From an uncultured Paracoccaceae bacterium (GTDB lineage: Bacteria > Pseudomonadota > Alphaproteobacteria > Rhodobacterales > Rhodobacteraceae), in assembly GCA_937927675.1 (NCBI GenBank), contig CALBSG010000150.1:1-35147 (forward strand): a stretch of DNA of 35,147 nt, in the 5' to 3' direction. A model generated the notes under the pieces. The model worked only from the letters and a program-made list of their open reading frames with translations. It made no database searches and was not told the origin of the DNA. Position numbers and translations under genes: made by a program. Each line of letters begins with the position of its first letter. Within the stretch, counting starts at the first letter, position 1. Below are positions 1 through 8,933 of the stretch, one piece after another.

Positions 1-41
1 TCCAAAGATGGGCACAGCAAAACAACTACTTCAGGGATATA

Positions 42-131
42 TGGCGGAAGCGGTGGGATTCGAACCCACGGTGGAGTTCCCCCCACGCTGGTTTTCAAGA
101 CCAGAGCCTTAAACCACTCGGCCACACTTCC
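42..131 (-). tRNA. tRNA-Ser (anticodon TGA)
   Basis: On the minus strand the sequence folds as a class II tRNA of 90 nt. The acceptor arm GGAAGTG pairs with CGCTTCC, followed by discriminator G and an encoded CCA. The anticodon loop CTTGAAA gives TGA, which reads UCA serine codons. A long variable arm (GCGTGGGGGGAACTCCACC region) and the T-loop GGTTCGAATCC are present. It is transcribed away from the housekeeping operon to its right. Confidence 0.96.
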
Positions 132-337
132 ATTGCGGGGCGTGTAACGGGTTCGCAGCGATTCTGAAAGGTGGGCTGGCACAGTCGCGAAGGGTTTTCC
201 GCCGAGGCGCAGCCATGCCCTTCCCTGCAGCGCGGGGCTTCTGTATCATAACCCAAATCAATCGGGCCGTCTTGTTTCTAAATCAGGGCCAGCCCTCACA
301 AAGCGCGTCTTAAGAACGCGCGAAAAGGACGTTGAGC

Positions 338-1357
338 ATGGCAGGCACGGCATGGACGCGGGTTCTTCTTGTGGCATCGGTTGCCGCCCTTGTGGCGGGG
401 TGTCAGGGAGAGGGCAGTCCCTTTGGCAAAGCAGCAGGCCCGACCACCATCGCGCCGGGTGAGGTGACGACCGAGGCCGTCGATACCCCGGCCGCCGCGC
501 AAGTTGCAGAAGGCAGCACAGCCGCAAAACCCGCCAAAGCTGAAAAACCGGCCAAGACCACCGCAAAATCTGTCAAACTCGTTGATCGCGACATTGAGGC
601 GCCGGAGGTGTTTTCCGTCACCGACATGGCGCTTTGGGATGGCCGTCCGTCTCTGGGCGGCGTTTGGGTCGCCTCGCCTGATGCGGTCGATCCTGAACGC
701 GTGATCCTGCGCAACACGGCCAATGGCAAATTCGTCATCGGCGCACTCTTCCGTCGCGAGCGGGACAACCCCGGCCCGACCTTGCAGATCTCGTCGGATG
801 CGGCCAATGCGCTGGGGCTGTTGGCAGGCGAACCCGGCAAGGTCAGCGTCACCGCACTGCGGCGCGAAGAAGCGCCGGTCACCGCGCCGGATGCGTCCAA
901 ACCCATCCTTGACGCCGCAGAGACGGTCGAAACCGAAACGCTCGCCCCCGCGACCGAGGATGCCGTTGCGGCCACCGAAGCACCGGCAGCAGCCAAGCCG
1001 AAGTCCAAAGGCTTTGGTCTGTTCAAGAAAAAGCAAAAAGCCAGCGATGGCCCGGTGGCGCCGGTTGTTTCCTCAGAACCGATCGAAACCGCCACCGCGG
1101 CGCCCGCAACAGCCCCCGCAAAAGCGGCGGCCCCTGCGGCCAAGGCAGGGCTGATCCAGATTGGCATTTTCTCGGTCGAGGCCAATGCAAAGCGCGCAGT
1201 AGACACCTTGGCCAAGGCCGGGATCACGGCGTCGGTGCGCGCCGAGAAATCGCAGGGCAAAGCTTTTTGGTCGGTCACGGCTTCGGGCGGGTCCGAAGCG
1301 CTGGCCAAGGTCAAGGCAGCGGGCTTTGCCGATGCCTATATGCTGAAACGCGGCTAA
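338..1357 (+). CDS. SPOR domain lipoprotein
   Basis: Predicted outer-membrane-facing lipoprotein of 339 residues. A hydrophobic signal ends in the lipobox LVAGC, so Cys is the acylated N-terminus. An Ala/Pro/Lys-rich linker follows, then a globular part (roughly residues 85-180) of unrecognised fold, a second low-complexity linker, and a C-terminal SPOR domain (about 260-339) beginning near GLIQIGIFSVEANAKRA. SPOR domains bind glycan strands lacking stem peptides at the division septum, so a role in septal peptidoglycan metabolism is inferred. I chose ATG 338 over TTG 332 because AAGGAC lies about 8 nt upstream of it. It is the first gene of a plus-strand run and lies 15 nt before a D,D-carboxypeptidase gene, which fits a cell-wall role. 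Confidence 0.85.
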   Translation: MAGTAWTRVLLVASVAALVAGCQGEGSPFGKAAGPTTIAPGEVTTEAVDTPAAAQVAEGSTAAKPAKAEKPAKTTAKSVKLVDRDIEAPEVFSVTDMALWDGRPSLGGVWVASPDAVDPERVILRNTANGKFVIGALFRRERDNPGPTLQISSDAANALGLLAGEPGKVSVTALRREEAPVTAPDASKPILDAAETVETETLAPATEDAVAATEAPAAAKPKSKGFGLFKKKQKASDGPVAPVVSSEPIETATAAPATAPAKAAAPAAKAGLIQIGIFSVEANAKRAVDTLAKAGITASVRAEKSQGKAFWSVTASGGSEALAKVKAAGFADAYMLKRG

Positions 1358-1372
1358 GCCGGCGGAGGTCAC

Positions 1373-2548
1373 ATGCAACATCTCTCTTTCCGTTCCATGA
1401 TCTGCGGCACGCTTGCGGGCGTGCTGCTGGCACTTCCGGCCTTTGGCTTTGACACAACCGCGCGGTCGGCTTGGGTCTATGACATGACGACCCACACCGT
1501 CTTGATGGACAAGAACGGCAATGTCGCAGTGCCGCCAGCGTCGATGTCAAAGCTGATGACCATCAACATGCTGTTCGAGGCGTTGCGCGATGGCCGCGTG
1601 ACGATGGACACAAGCTTTGCCGTGTCCTCACGGGCCACGGCCATGACCGCGGCAGGCGGCTCGACGATGTATCTGCAAGAGGGCGACCGGCCGACGGTCG
1701 AAGAACTCTTGCATGGGATGATCGTGAATTCGGGCAACGATGCCTGCATTGTGGTGGCCGAAGGGCTTGCGGGCAGCGAAGATGCTTTTGCCGCCCAGAT
1801 GACCGAACGCGCCCATGCCTTGGGGATGGATCAGTCGGTCTTTGCCAATGCCAGCGGCTGGCCCGACCCCAACCACCGCATGAGCATGCGGGATCTGGGG
1901 CTTTTGGCCCGGCGGTTGATTGAGGAATTCCCCGAATATTACCCGATCTTTGCCGAAACCTCGTTCAACTACAAAGACCGCGCCCCGGCCAATGCCAACA
2001 ACCGCAACCCCTTGCTCAAGCTGGGGATTGGCGCGGATGGCCTGAAGACCGGCCATACCGCCGAGGCGGGCTATGGTCTGGTGGGGTCGGTCAAGCAAGG
2101 CGAGCGGCGGATCATCTTTGCCTTTGCCGGCACGGCAGACGACAAGGCCCGCGCCGAGGAGGCCGAGCGGATCACCTCGTGGGCGTTCCGGCAATTCGCG
2201 CTGAAAACCCTGACCAAGGCGGGCACCCGTCTGGCCGAGGCCCCCGTGCATCTGGGCGAGGCCGAAACGGTGGGGCTGGTTCCGGCCGAGGACATCCGGC
2301 TGTTGCTGCCTGCCTTGGCGCAAGGGGCCTTGAAGGCCGAGGTGGTCTATCAGGGTCCGGTGGCCGCCCCGGTTGCCAAAGGCACGGTCTTGGCCGAACT
2401 GGTGATCGAAGTGCCAGATCTTGGCACGCAGCACATTCCACTGGTGGCCGAGGCTGATGTGGCCAAAGGTGGCTTCATGGTGCGAATGAAAACTGCCGTG
2501 CGTGTGCTGCAAGAGCGCTATTTCGGCGATGAGGCACCCGCAAGTTGA
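1373..2548 (+). CDS. dacC: D-alanyl-D-alanine carboxypeptidase (PBP5/6 type)
   Basis: Low-molecular-weight penicillin-binding protein (peptidase family S11) that trims the terminal D-Ala from peptidoglycan pentapeptides in the periplasm. The protein has 391 residues and an N-terminal signal peptide (about 1-25, cleaved near AFGF). All three catalytic motifs are present: SMSK at 57-60 (nucleophile Ser57, Lys60), SGN at 120-122 and KTG at 225-227. The C-terminal part after about 275 fits the PBP5 C-terminal beta domain. A strong GGAGGT lies just before ATG 1373. The stop overlaps the next gene (TGATG), so translation with tmk is probably coupled. dacC or dacF would be equally valid names. Confidence 0.93.
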   Translation: MQHLSFRSMICGTLAGVLLALPAFGFDTTARSAWVYDMTTHTVLMDKNGNVAVPPASMSKLMTINMLFEALRDGRVTMDTSFAVSSRATAMTAAGGSTMYLQEGDRPTVEELLHGMIVNSGNDACIVVAEGLAGSEDAFAAQMTERAHALGMDQSVFANASGWPDPNHRMSMRDLGLLARRLIEEFPEYYPIFAETSFNYKDRAPANANNRNPLLKLGIGADGLKTGHTAEAGYGLVGSVKQGERRIIFAFAGTADDKARAEEAERITSWAFRQFALKTLTKAGTRLAEAPVHLGEAETVGLVPAEDIRLLLPALAQGALKAEVVYQGPVAAPVAKGTVLAELVIEVPDLGTQHIPLVAEADVAKGGFMVRMKTAVRVLQERYFGDEAPAS

Positions 2549-3177
2549 TGGGAAACGGCACGTTCCTGTCCTTTGAAGGCATTGATGGATCAGGAAAATC
2601 CACGCAAGCGCGGCTTTTGGCTGCGGCTTTGCGCGCGGCGGGTCATGCCGTCACGCTGACGCGGGAACCGGGCGGCAGCCCCGGCGCCGAGGATATCCGC
2701 CGACTGGTGTTGGAAGGTGACCCGGACCGCTGGTCGCCCGAAACCGAGCTTTTGCTGTTCACTGCCGCCCGGCGGGATCATCTGGAAAAGACCATCCGCC
2801 CCGCCGTTGCACGGGGCGAGGTCGTCATCACTGACCGTTTTGCCGATTCAACGCGGATGTATCAGGGCTTGACCCGCGGCAATCTGGCGGCCGAGGTGGA
2901 TGCCTTGCACAGGCTGATGATCGGCGTCGAGCCGGACCTGACCTTTCTGATCGACCTGCCCCCCGAGGCCGGCCTTGCCCGCGCCACGGCACGGGCGGGC
3001 ACAGAGATGCGGTTTGAAGACATGGGGCTCCCCGTGCAAACCCGCGCCCGTGACGGCTTTTTGGCACTTGCGGCAAAGCACCCTGCCCGCTTCCGGGTGA
3101 TCGACGGCAATCGACCGCAAACCGATGTGGCCGCCGATGTACAGGCGCTGGCCTTTGGCTGGCTGGCCGCACAATGA
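2548..3177 (+). CDS. tmk: Thymidylate kinase
   Basis: Phosphorylates dTMP to dTDP with ATP, an essential cytoplasmic step in dTTP synthesis. The 209-residue length is normal for the family. The P-loop FEGIDGSGKST lies at about residues 9-19, the TREPGG dTMP-contact motif at about 38-43, and the TDRFADST segment carries the DR motif. A LID region rich in Arg (LARATARAG) follows. I start at ATG 2548, which shares a base with the upstream TGA (TGATG), rather than the in-frame TTG three bases earlier. The stop overlaps holB (ATGA), and the tmk-holB pairing is very common in bacteria. Confidence 0.95.
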   Translation: MGNGTFLSFEGIDGSGKSTQARLLAAALRAAGHAVTLTREPGGSPGAEDIRRLVLEGDPDRWSPETELLLFTAARRDHLEKTIRPAVARGEVVITDRFADSTRMYQGLTRGNLAAEVDALHRLMIGVEPDLTFLIDLPPEAGLARATARAGTEMRFEDMGLPVQTRARDGFLALAAKHPARFRVIDGNRPQTDVAADVQALAFGWLAAQ

Positions 3178-4304
3178 GCGATGCCGGGCATCCCGAACCC
3201 GATGTGATCGAAGGGGCGCCCCATCCGCGCGCCACGCAACGGCTGCTTGGACAGGCTGCGGCCGAGGCCACCTTTCTGCAAGCCTTCAACACCGGTCGGT
3301 TGCACCATGGCTGGCTAATCTCGGGGCCAAAGGGCGTCGGCAAGGCGACACTTGCTTGGCGACTGGCGCGGTTTTTGTTGGCAACGCCCGACGACGATGG
3401 TGGCATGTTCGCCGCCCCACCGCCGGAAACTTTGGATGTCGCGGCGGATCACCCGATTTCGCGCCGGATTGCAGCCCTGTCAGAACCGCGGCTTTTCCTG
3501 CTGCGCCGCGCCTATGATGAAAAAAAGGCCAAGCTGCAGGATGTGATTTCGGTCGACGAAGTACGCAAGATGAAAAGCTTTTTCACGCTGTCTGCCGCAG
3601 ATGGCGGGCGGCGCGTGGCGATCATCGACGCGGTGGACGAGATGAACCCGCAAGCCGCCAATGCGCTGTTGAAGCTGTTGGAAGAACCGCCAAAAGCCGT
3701 GACGATGTTCCTGATAAGCCACCAACCGGCGCGGCTGTTGCCGACGATCCGCTCGCGCTGCCGGGAACTTCGGCTGGGGCCGCTGTCGGCCGAAGATCTG
3801 TCGGATGCGCTGACGATGGCCGGGGGCGACGTCGGGCCTGACGACCGCGTGGCACTGGCGGAACTTGCGGGTGGCTCGGTCGGCGAGGCGTTTCGGATGA
3901 CCAATCTTGAGGGGCTGACCCTTTACGGCCGGATCATCAAACTGATGGCCAGCCTGCCGCGGCTTGACCGGGTGCAGGCGCTGGCCTTGGCCGAGGCGGG
4001 CGCGGGACGCGGGCAGGATGCGCAATTCGATCTGATCGTCTCATTGCTGGATCTGTTTCTGGCCCGTCTCGCCCGCGCGGGCACCATCGGGATCTGCCCG
4101 CCCGAAGCCGCCCCCGATGAGGCGGCCTTGCTGGCGCGGCTGTCGTCCAACCCTTGGGTGGCGCGCGGGTGGGCCGATCTGGCGCAGTCTTTGGGCGTCA
4201 GGGCGCGGCGCGCGCGGGCGGTGAACCTTGACCCTGCCGCCCTTCTCATGGATATGCTTTTGAAAATCGACGAGACGGCGGCGGCCCTGTCTCGATCGTC
4301 CTGA
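3174..4304 (+). CDS. holB: DNA polymerase III subunit delta prime
   Basis: Clamp-loader subunit of the replicative polymerase, 376 residues. It has the AAA+ fold with GPKGVGKAT at 51-59, a sensor region NPQAANALLKLLEEPP and the SRC motif in TIRSRC. These mark delta prime and distinguish it from the tau/gamma subunit. The usual zinc-binding cysteine cluster is not evident in the N-terminal domain, as in some alphaproteobacterial delta prime proteins. ATG 3174 overlaps the tmk stop (ATGA). A 95-nt gap with a GC-rich hairpin follows before tatD; metG, often found here in relatives, is absent. Confidence 0.93.
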   Translation: MSDAGHPEPDVIEGAPHPRATQRLLGQAAAEATFLQAFNTGRLHHGWLISGPKGVGKATLAWRLARFLLATPDDDGGMFAAPPPETLDVAADHPISRRIAALSEPRLFLLRRAYDEKKAKLQDVISVDEVRKMKSFFTLSAADGGRRVAIIDAVDEMNPQAANALLKLLEEPPKAVTMFLISHQPARLLPTIRSRCRELRLGPLSAEDLSDALTMAGGDVGPDDRVALAELAGGSVGEAFRMTNLEGLTLYGRIIKLMASLPRLDRVQALALAEAGAGRGQDAQFDLIVSLLDLFLARLARAGTIGICPPEAAPDEAALLARLSSNPWVARGWADLAQSLGVRARRARAVNLDPAALLMDMLLKIDETAAALSRSS

Positions 4305-4327
4305 ACTGTGGCTCTGGAGAGACCCCA

Positions 4328-4343
4328 GGGGGCTCACGCCCCC
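4328..4343. repeat. GC-rich hairpin between holB and tatD
   Basis: GGGGGC, loop TCAC, GCCCCC: a perfect 6-bp stem in the 95-nt gap after holB. It lacks a T-tract, so it is at most a weak or Rho-assisted terminator or an intergenic palindromic repeat. It may set the relative expression of holB and tatD. Confidence 0.45.
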
Positions 4344-4399
4344 GGACACTGGTGGGATCTTTGGGCCACATTGAAGGCAGAAGGCCACGGAGTTGAGAC

Positions 4400-5209
4400 G
4401 TGACATCCCCTTTGCCTGAGCTTGTCGACAGCCACTGCCATCTGGATTTTGCCGATTTTGACGGCGAGGTGGACACCATCATCGCCCGTGCCGCCGAGGC
4501 TGGCGTGCGCCGCATGGTGACGATCTGCACCAAGCTGCCGAATGAACCCAAGGTGCGCGCCATTGCCGAGGCGCATGCCGGGGTGTTTTACGCCGTGGGC
4601 CTGCATCCGATGAGCGTTGCAGAGAGCGCGCCGGTGTCCCTGAGCGATCTCGTTGGCTTTGCGCGCCATCCAAAGATGGTGGGCATTGGCGAGACGGGTT
4701 TGGATTATCACTACACCCCCGACAGCGCCGAGGTGCAAAAGCGGTCCTTGCGTGTGCATATCGAAGCGGCACAGGAAACTGGGTTGCCGCTGATCATCCA
4801 CGCCCGCGCTGCGGATGAGGATATGGAGGCCATCTTGGCCGAGGGGATGGCCGTTAAGCCCTATCCTTGTGTGATGCATTGCTTTTCGTCGGGTCAGCGT
4901 CTGGCCGAAGCTGCCCTGGAGATGGGGTGCTATCTGTCGATGTCGGGCATTGCGACCTTCCCGAAATCGGGGGAACTGCGCGACATCTTTGCCCGCGCCC
5001 CGCTCAACCGGATTCTGGTGGAAACCGACAGCCCCTATCTTGCCCCGGTGCCGTATCGGGGCCGCCGCAATGAGCCTGCCTATACCGCCTTCACCGCCAA
5101 GACCGGCGCACAGGTCTTTGGCGTGACCGAGGCCGAATTCGCGGCAGCCACCACCGCAAACTTTGACCGTCTGTTCTGGAAGGCCGTCCCGGCGGCCAAG
5201 GCGGCCTGA
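4400..5209 (+). CDS. tatD: TatD family metal-dependent hydrolase
   Basis: Cytoplasmic amidohydrolase-fold deoxyribonuclease family protein of 269 residues. Divalent-metal ligands are visible in order: the HxH motif SHCHLDF (His12, His14), the Glu of GETGLDYHY, the His of IIHARAADEDM, the His of MHCFSSG, and the Asp of ETDSPYLAP. TatD proteins have 3'-5' exonuclease or DNase activity linked to DNA repair; the exact role here is not shown. The start is GTG 4400 with GGAG about 7 nt upstream. The MBL hydrolase gene starts 1 nt after the stop, so the two are translationally linked. Confidence 0.93.
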   Translation: MTSPLPELVDSHCHLDFADFDGEVDTIIARAAEAGVRRMVTICTKLPNEPKVRAIAEAHAGVFYAVGLHPMSVAESAPVSLSDLVGFARHPKMVGIGETGLDYHYTPDSAEVQKRSLRVHIEAAQETGLPLIIHARAADEDMEAILAEGMAVKPYPCVMHCFSSGQRLAEAALEMGCYLSMSGIATFPKSGELRDIFARAPLNRILVETDSPYLAPVPYRGRRNEPAYTAFTAKTGAQVFGVTEAEFAAATTANFDRLFWKAVPAAKAA

Positions 5210-5210
5210 G

Positions 5211-6014
5211 GTGGCGAGCCTGCGCTTTACCATTCTGGGCTGCGGGTCGTCCGGCGGCGTGCCGCGGATTGGCGGCGACTGGGGAGATTGCGACCCGCAG
5301 AACCCGAAAAACCGCCGCCGGCGCTGTTCGATGTTGGTGGAACGGATCAGCGGCGACGGCGTGACGCGGGTGTTGATCGACACCTCGCCCGACATGCGCG
5401 AACAGCTGTTGTCGGCAGAGATCGGCAGTTTGGATGCGGTGGTCTACACCCATTCGCATGCCGATCATGTGCATGGCCTGGATGATCTGCGGCAGATCGT
5501 TTTCAACCTGCGCAACCGCCTGCCGGTCTGGGCCGATGCGCCCACACAAGACGCGCTGTTGTCGCGCTTTGCCTATGCTTTCGTGCAGCCTGCGGGCAGC
5601 CCCTATCCGCCGATCTTGGACCTGCGCAGCATTGACGGCCCATTCGAGATCACCGGAGCGGGTGGGCCGATTGCCTTTCAACCCTTCGAGGTCGATCACG
5701 GGTCGATGGCGGCGCTTGGCTTCCGGATTGCGGGGCTTGCCTATCTGCCCGATGTGGTGGCGATCCCCGAAGAGGCTTGGAGCCATTTGCAGGGGCTGGA
5801 GTGCTGGATCGTCGATGCGCTGCGCCGCAAGCCGCATCCGACCCATGCCCATCTTGATCTGACGCTGGAGTGGATCGGCCGCGCGCGGCCAGCCAAGGCG
5901 GTCATCACCAACATGCACCTTGATATGGATTACGCCACGCTGGAGGCCGAGCTTCCGCCGCATATCCGCCCGGCTTTTGATGGCATGGTACTAAGCTTCG
6001 ACAACATCGCATGA
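5211..6014 (+). CDS. MBL-fold metallohydrolase (PhnP-like)
   Basis: Metallo-beta-lactamase-fold hydrolase of 267 residues. The HxHxDH signature THSHADHVHG provides the dinuclear metal site, and downstream His and Asp residues (EVDHGS, NMHLDMD) complete it. The N-terminus ILGCGSSGGVP with a Cys-containing insertion (GDCDPQNPKNRRRRC) resembles the PhnP subgroup of cyclic phosphodiesterases. No phn genes are nearby, so that substrate is not supported. Several in-frame starts lie inside tatD. GTG 5211, right after the tatD TGA, matches where the conserved core begins. The stop overlaps the AEC permease gene (ATGA). Confidence 0.87.
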   Translation: MASLRFTILGCGSSGGVPRIGGDWGDCDPQNPKNRRRRCSMLVERISGDGVTRVLIDTSPDMREQLLSAEIGSLDAVVYTHSHADHVHGLDDLRQIVFNLRNRLPVWADAPTQDALLSRFAYAFVQPAGSPYPPILDLRSIDGPFEITGAGGPIAFQPFEVDHGSMAALGFRIAGLAYLPDVVAIPEEAWSHLQGLECWIVDALRRKPHPTHAHLDLTLEWIGRARPAKAVITNMHLDMDYATLEAELPPHIRPAFDGMVLSFDNIA

Positions 6015-6952
6015 CCGCGCTGATTGATGTCATCCTGCCGGTTTTCGTGGTGATCGGGTTTGGCTGGCTCGCGGCATGGCGCGGGCTGTTTGTGGACAGC
6101 GCCGTGGATGGGGTGATGCGCTTTGCCCAAAGTTTCGCCCTGCCGGTCCTGCTGTTCAAGAATGTCGCCACGCTGGATTTGGGCGCAGCTTTTGCACCGG
6201 GCCTGCTGTTGTCGTTCTATATCGGTGCCTTCACCTGCTTTGGATTGGGCTTTTTCGGTGCGCGGCTGATCTTTGGGCGTCCTATGGCGGATGCGGTAGC
6301 GATCGCCTTTGCCTGCACCTTTTCGAACTCGCTTCTTTTGGGCGTGCCAATCACCGAGCGCGCCTATGGCGCCGAGGCACTGGCGGGAAATTTCGCCATC
6401 ATCGGCATCCATGCGCCGCTGATCTACACTTTTGGCATCGTTATGATGGAATGGGCGCGGTCCAAGGCCAATCCGGACGGCAGCCATGCCGATCTGGCGC
6501 GTCAGGTGCTGCGCGGGGTCTTCACCCAGCCCTTGGTCTTGGGTCTTGCCGCAGGATTTGCTGTAAACCTGACCGGCCTGCCGCAACCGCGCGTGTTGGA
6601 AGCGGCCGTGGAGATGATGGCACGGGCAGCCCTGCCGGCGGCGTTGTTCGGCCTTGGTGGGGTGTTGTGGCGCTATCGGCCCGAGGGTGACAAGGGGCTG
6701 ATTGCCATGGTCACGGCCTGTTCTTTGGTGATCCATCCAGCCATTGCCTATGGGCTGGCCCGGTTTGGCTTTGGCCTTGGGGTGGATGGGTTGCGCTCTG
6801 TCACCATCACGGCGGCGATGGCGCCGGGCGTCAACGCTTATATGTTTGCCCATATGTATGGCGTGGGCAAACGGGTGAACGCCAGCGCGGTGCTGGTTGC
6901 AACGGCGCTGTCGATTTTCACCACTTGGGGTTGGCTGCACATCTTGCCGTAA
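6011..6952 (+). CDS. AEC family transporter (auxin efflux carrier-like permease)
   Basis: Integral membrane permease of 313 residues with about ten hydrophobic segments in a five-plus-five arrangement typical of the AEC/BART fold. The helix-breaking segment FACTFSNSLLLGVPI with its conserved Asn marks the first half, and the late part contains the AMAPGVNAYMFA motif. Bacterial members move organic acids or other small metabolites; the substrate cannot be read from sequence. It is the last gene of the left operon, overlapping the MBL gene by ATGA, and is followed at once by a strong bidirectional terminator. Confidence 0.88.
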   Translation: MTALIDVILPVFVVIGFGWLAAWRGLFVDSAVDGVMRFAQSFALPVLLFKNVATLDLGAAFAPGLLLSFYIGAFTCFGLGFFGARLIFGRPMADAVAIAFACTFSNSLLLGVPITERAYGAEALAGNFAIIGIHAPLIYTFGIVMMEWARSKANPDGSHADLARQVLRGVFTQPLVLGLAAGFAVNLTGLPQPRVLEAAVEMMARAALPAALFGLGGVLWRYRPEGDKGLIAMVTACSLVIHPAIAYGLARFGFGLGVDGLRSVTITAAMAPGVNAYMFAHMYGVGKRVNASAVLVATALSIFTTWGWLHILP

Positions 6953-6974
6953 AGGGGGCGCTGCGCCCCCTTTT
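6953..6974. terminator. Bidirectional rho-independent terminator
   Basis: AGGGGGCG, short loop CTG, CGCCCCCTTTT: a 7-8 bp GC stem bordered by A and T runs, placed directly between the AEC permease stop and the convergent ureohydrolase stop at 6979. The symmetry lets it work on both strands. Confidence 0.85.
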
Positions 6975-6978
6975 GCGA

Positions 6979-7935
6979 TTAGCGAAAGCCTTTGGCGTGG
7001 AAGATGAAGCCAAGGAAATTGAGCAGCACCTGTGCCGCCAGAATCTGGGTCGATTGGCTCGGATCATAATCCGGGGCGACTTCGACCAGATCCATCCCCA
7101 CCACCTCATGGTTGCGGGCGACGTGCTGCAAAAGTTCCAGCACTTCGTAGTAGAGGAACCCACCGTGGCTGGGCGTGCCAGTGCCGGGCGCGATGGACGG
7201 GCAGAAACCGTCGATATCAAGGCTCAGATAGACGCGCGCACCTTTGGGGATACGGGCAGCGACTGCCTCGGCGCCAAGCGCACGGAACTGGCGCACCGAC
7301 AGGATATCATCTCCCATCGTACGCGCCGCATCATAGCCATCCTTGGCCGTCGATGACACGTTACGGATGCCAACGGCGGTGATGCCTTTGACGTAATCTT
7401 TCTCGGCCGCGCGGCGCATGGGCGAGCCATGACCAACCCGCACGCCATGGCGTTCGTCCACGAAATCAAGATGTGCGTCGATTTGCAGGATATGGATGTC
7501 ACCCTGCCCTTCGAAGGCCTCGATGCAGGGGATATTCACCGAATGGTCGCCGCCGATCACCACCGGCAAAGCGCCAGCTTTCAGGATCGCCTCGACACCC
7601 TTGCGGATATTGGCATGGCTGCGGGCGGTGTCGGTGTGAACAATGTCGGCATCGCCAATATCCACGATACGCACCGATTGCGGCAGATAGGTGCAATCGT
7701 CTTCGTGGTCATAGGCCCCGGCATGGCCAAAGCTAAAAAGCGTCGAGGCTTCTCGAACCGCGCGGGGGCCGAAACGCGCCCCGGCGCGGAACTGAGTGCC
7801 GAAGTCGAAAGGCGCACCCAGCACCGCGACCTCGGCCTCAATCTTGGACCAATCCTCGACATAAGGGCGTTTGCCAAACGTCGAGATCCCAACGAAGGGC
7901 AGGTTCAGCCGCCCGCTTTCATAGGCGTTGGCCAT
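6979..7935 (-). CDS. speB: Agmatinase-family ureohydrolase
   Basis: Mn-dependent hydrolase that releases urea from agmatine or a similar guanidino compound; 318 residues. The manganese-binding motifs are present: GGDHS, DAHLD and LDIDGF. The third reads DIDGFCP where many agmatinases have DIDxxDP, so an Asp is replaced by Cys. The tail SHGGFLYYEVLELL fits an alphaproteobacterial agmatinase/guanidinobutyrase branch. The exact substrate (agmatine, guanidinobutyrate or guanidinopropionate) is therefore open. It is the last gene of the polyamine transport operon, starting 15 nt after the potC-like stop, with a G-rich Shine-Dalgarno. Import and hydrolysis of the same guanidino or polyamine compound is the likely logic. 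Confidence 0.88.
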   Translation of the reverse strand: MANAYESGRLNLPFVGISTFGKRPYVEDWSKIEAEVAVLGAPFDFGTQFRAGARFGPRAVREASTLFSFGHAGAYDHEDDCTYLPQSVRIVDIGDADIVHTDTARSHANIRKGVEAILKAGALPVVIGGDHSVNIPCIEAFEGQGDIHILQIDAHLDFVDERHGVRVGHGSPMRRAAEKDYVKGITAVGIRNVSSTAKDGYDAARTMGDDILSVRQFRALGAEAVAARIPKGARVYLSLDIDGFCPSIAPGTGTPSHGGFLYYEVLELLQHVARNHEVVGMDLVEVAPDYDPSQSTQILAAQVLLNFLGFIFHAKGFR

Positions 7936-7950
7936 GCCTGCCCCCCTTGA

Positions 7951-8922
7951 TTAGCGCGGCGTCACGCCGCGAAGACGCTCGGACCGGCGGCGCAGAAGTT
8001 CAACCGTGGTCAGAAGCAAGATCGAAATAATCACAAGGATCGTCGCCACAGCCAGAATGGCCGGAGAGATCGCCTCGCGGATCCCGTTGAACATTTGACG
8101 CGGTATGGTCTGCTGTTCAGGACCAGCGATGAACAGCACGGCCACCACTTCGTCAAACGAGGTCACGAAGGCAAAGAGCGCGCCCGAGATGATGCCCGGC
8201 AGGATCAGCGGCATGACCACCTTGAAGAAGGTCGTTCGCGGATTGGCCCCCAGCGAATGGGCCGCACGGATCAGCGATTGGTCAAAGCCCGACATGGTGG
8301 CGGTCACGGTGATGATGACAAAGGGGATCCCCAGCACGGCGTGGGCGACAATAACCCCCAGATGCGAGTTCACAAGGCACCCCTTGTCGGACAGGAACAC
8401 ACCCAACACCGCGCCGAGAACCGAATTCGGGTCGATACAGGCTTGAGCATAGAAAAAGCTCATGCCCACGGCGATGATGATGATCGGCACGATCATCGGG
8501 CTGATGAGCAGCGCCATGATGAGACGGCGATAGGGCATTTCCGGACGCGACAGCCCCAGCGCTGCAATGGTTCCCAGCACAGTGGACAGAATGGTCGCCC
8601 ACAGACCAACCCAGAACGAATTCTTGGCAGCTTGCACCCAAGTGGCCCGGTGCCACACCTCGGACCACCATACGCTATCGCGCACGCCGTCGGGGTTGGA
8701 ATGGCCCAAGGTCAAGAGCGTATCATACCAGCGCAGCGAATACCCTTCAGGATCCAGCGTCAGCATCTTTTCCGTGAAGGTAAAGTAAGGCTCGATGTTG
8801 AACGACAGCGGGATGACCACAAGGATCGGCGCGATCAGGAAGACGAAGATCAGCGCGCAGATCGCAAGGTAGGTGTAGTACCAGGTGCGCTCCAGCGGCG
8901 AGGCGTAAGTCGGAAGTGCCAT
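7951..8922 (-). CDS. potC: Polyamine-type ABC transporter permease (PotC/PotI-like)
   Basis: Inner-membrane permease of 323 residues with six hydrophobic helices and the ABC-permease EAA loop (IRAAHSLGANPRTTFFKVVMPL) that contacts the ATPase. The position in the operon and the FVTSFDEVVAVLF segment are typical of PotC/PotI subunits of spermidine/putrescine importers. A long periplasmic segment (about residues 40-90) separates the first two helices. GGAGA precedes ATG 8922, and only 11 nt separate it from the upstream permease. Confidence 0.9.
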   Translation of the reverse strand: MALPTYASPLERTWYYTYLAICALIFVFLIAPILVVIPLSFNIEPYFTFTEKMLTLDPEGYSLRWYDTLLTLGHSNPDGVRDSVWWSEVWHRATWVQAAKNSFWVGLWATILSTVLGTIAALGLSRPEMPYRRLIMALLISPMIVPIIIIAVGMSFFYAQACIDPNSVLGAVLGVFLSDKGCLVNSHLGVIVAHAVLGIPFVIITVTATMSGFDQSLIRAAHSLGANPRTTFFKVVMPLILPGIISGALFAFVTSFDEVVAVLFIAGPEQQTIPRQMFNGIREAISPAILAVATILVIISILLLTTVELLRRRSERLRGVTPR

Positions 8923-8933
8923 AATATGTCTCC

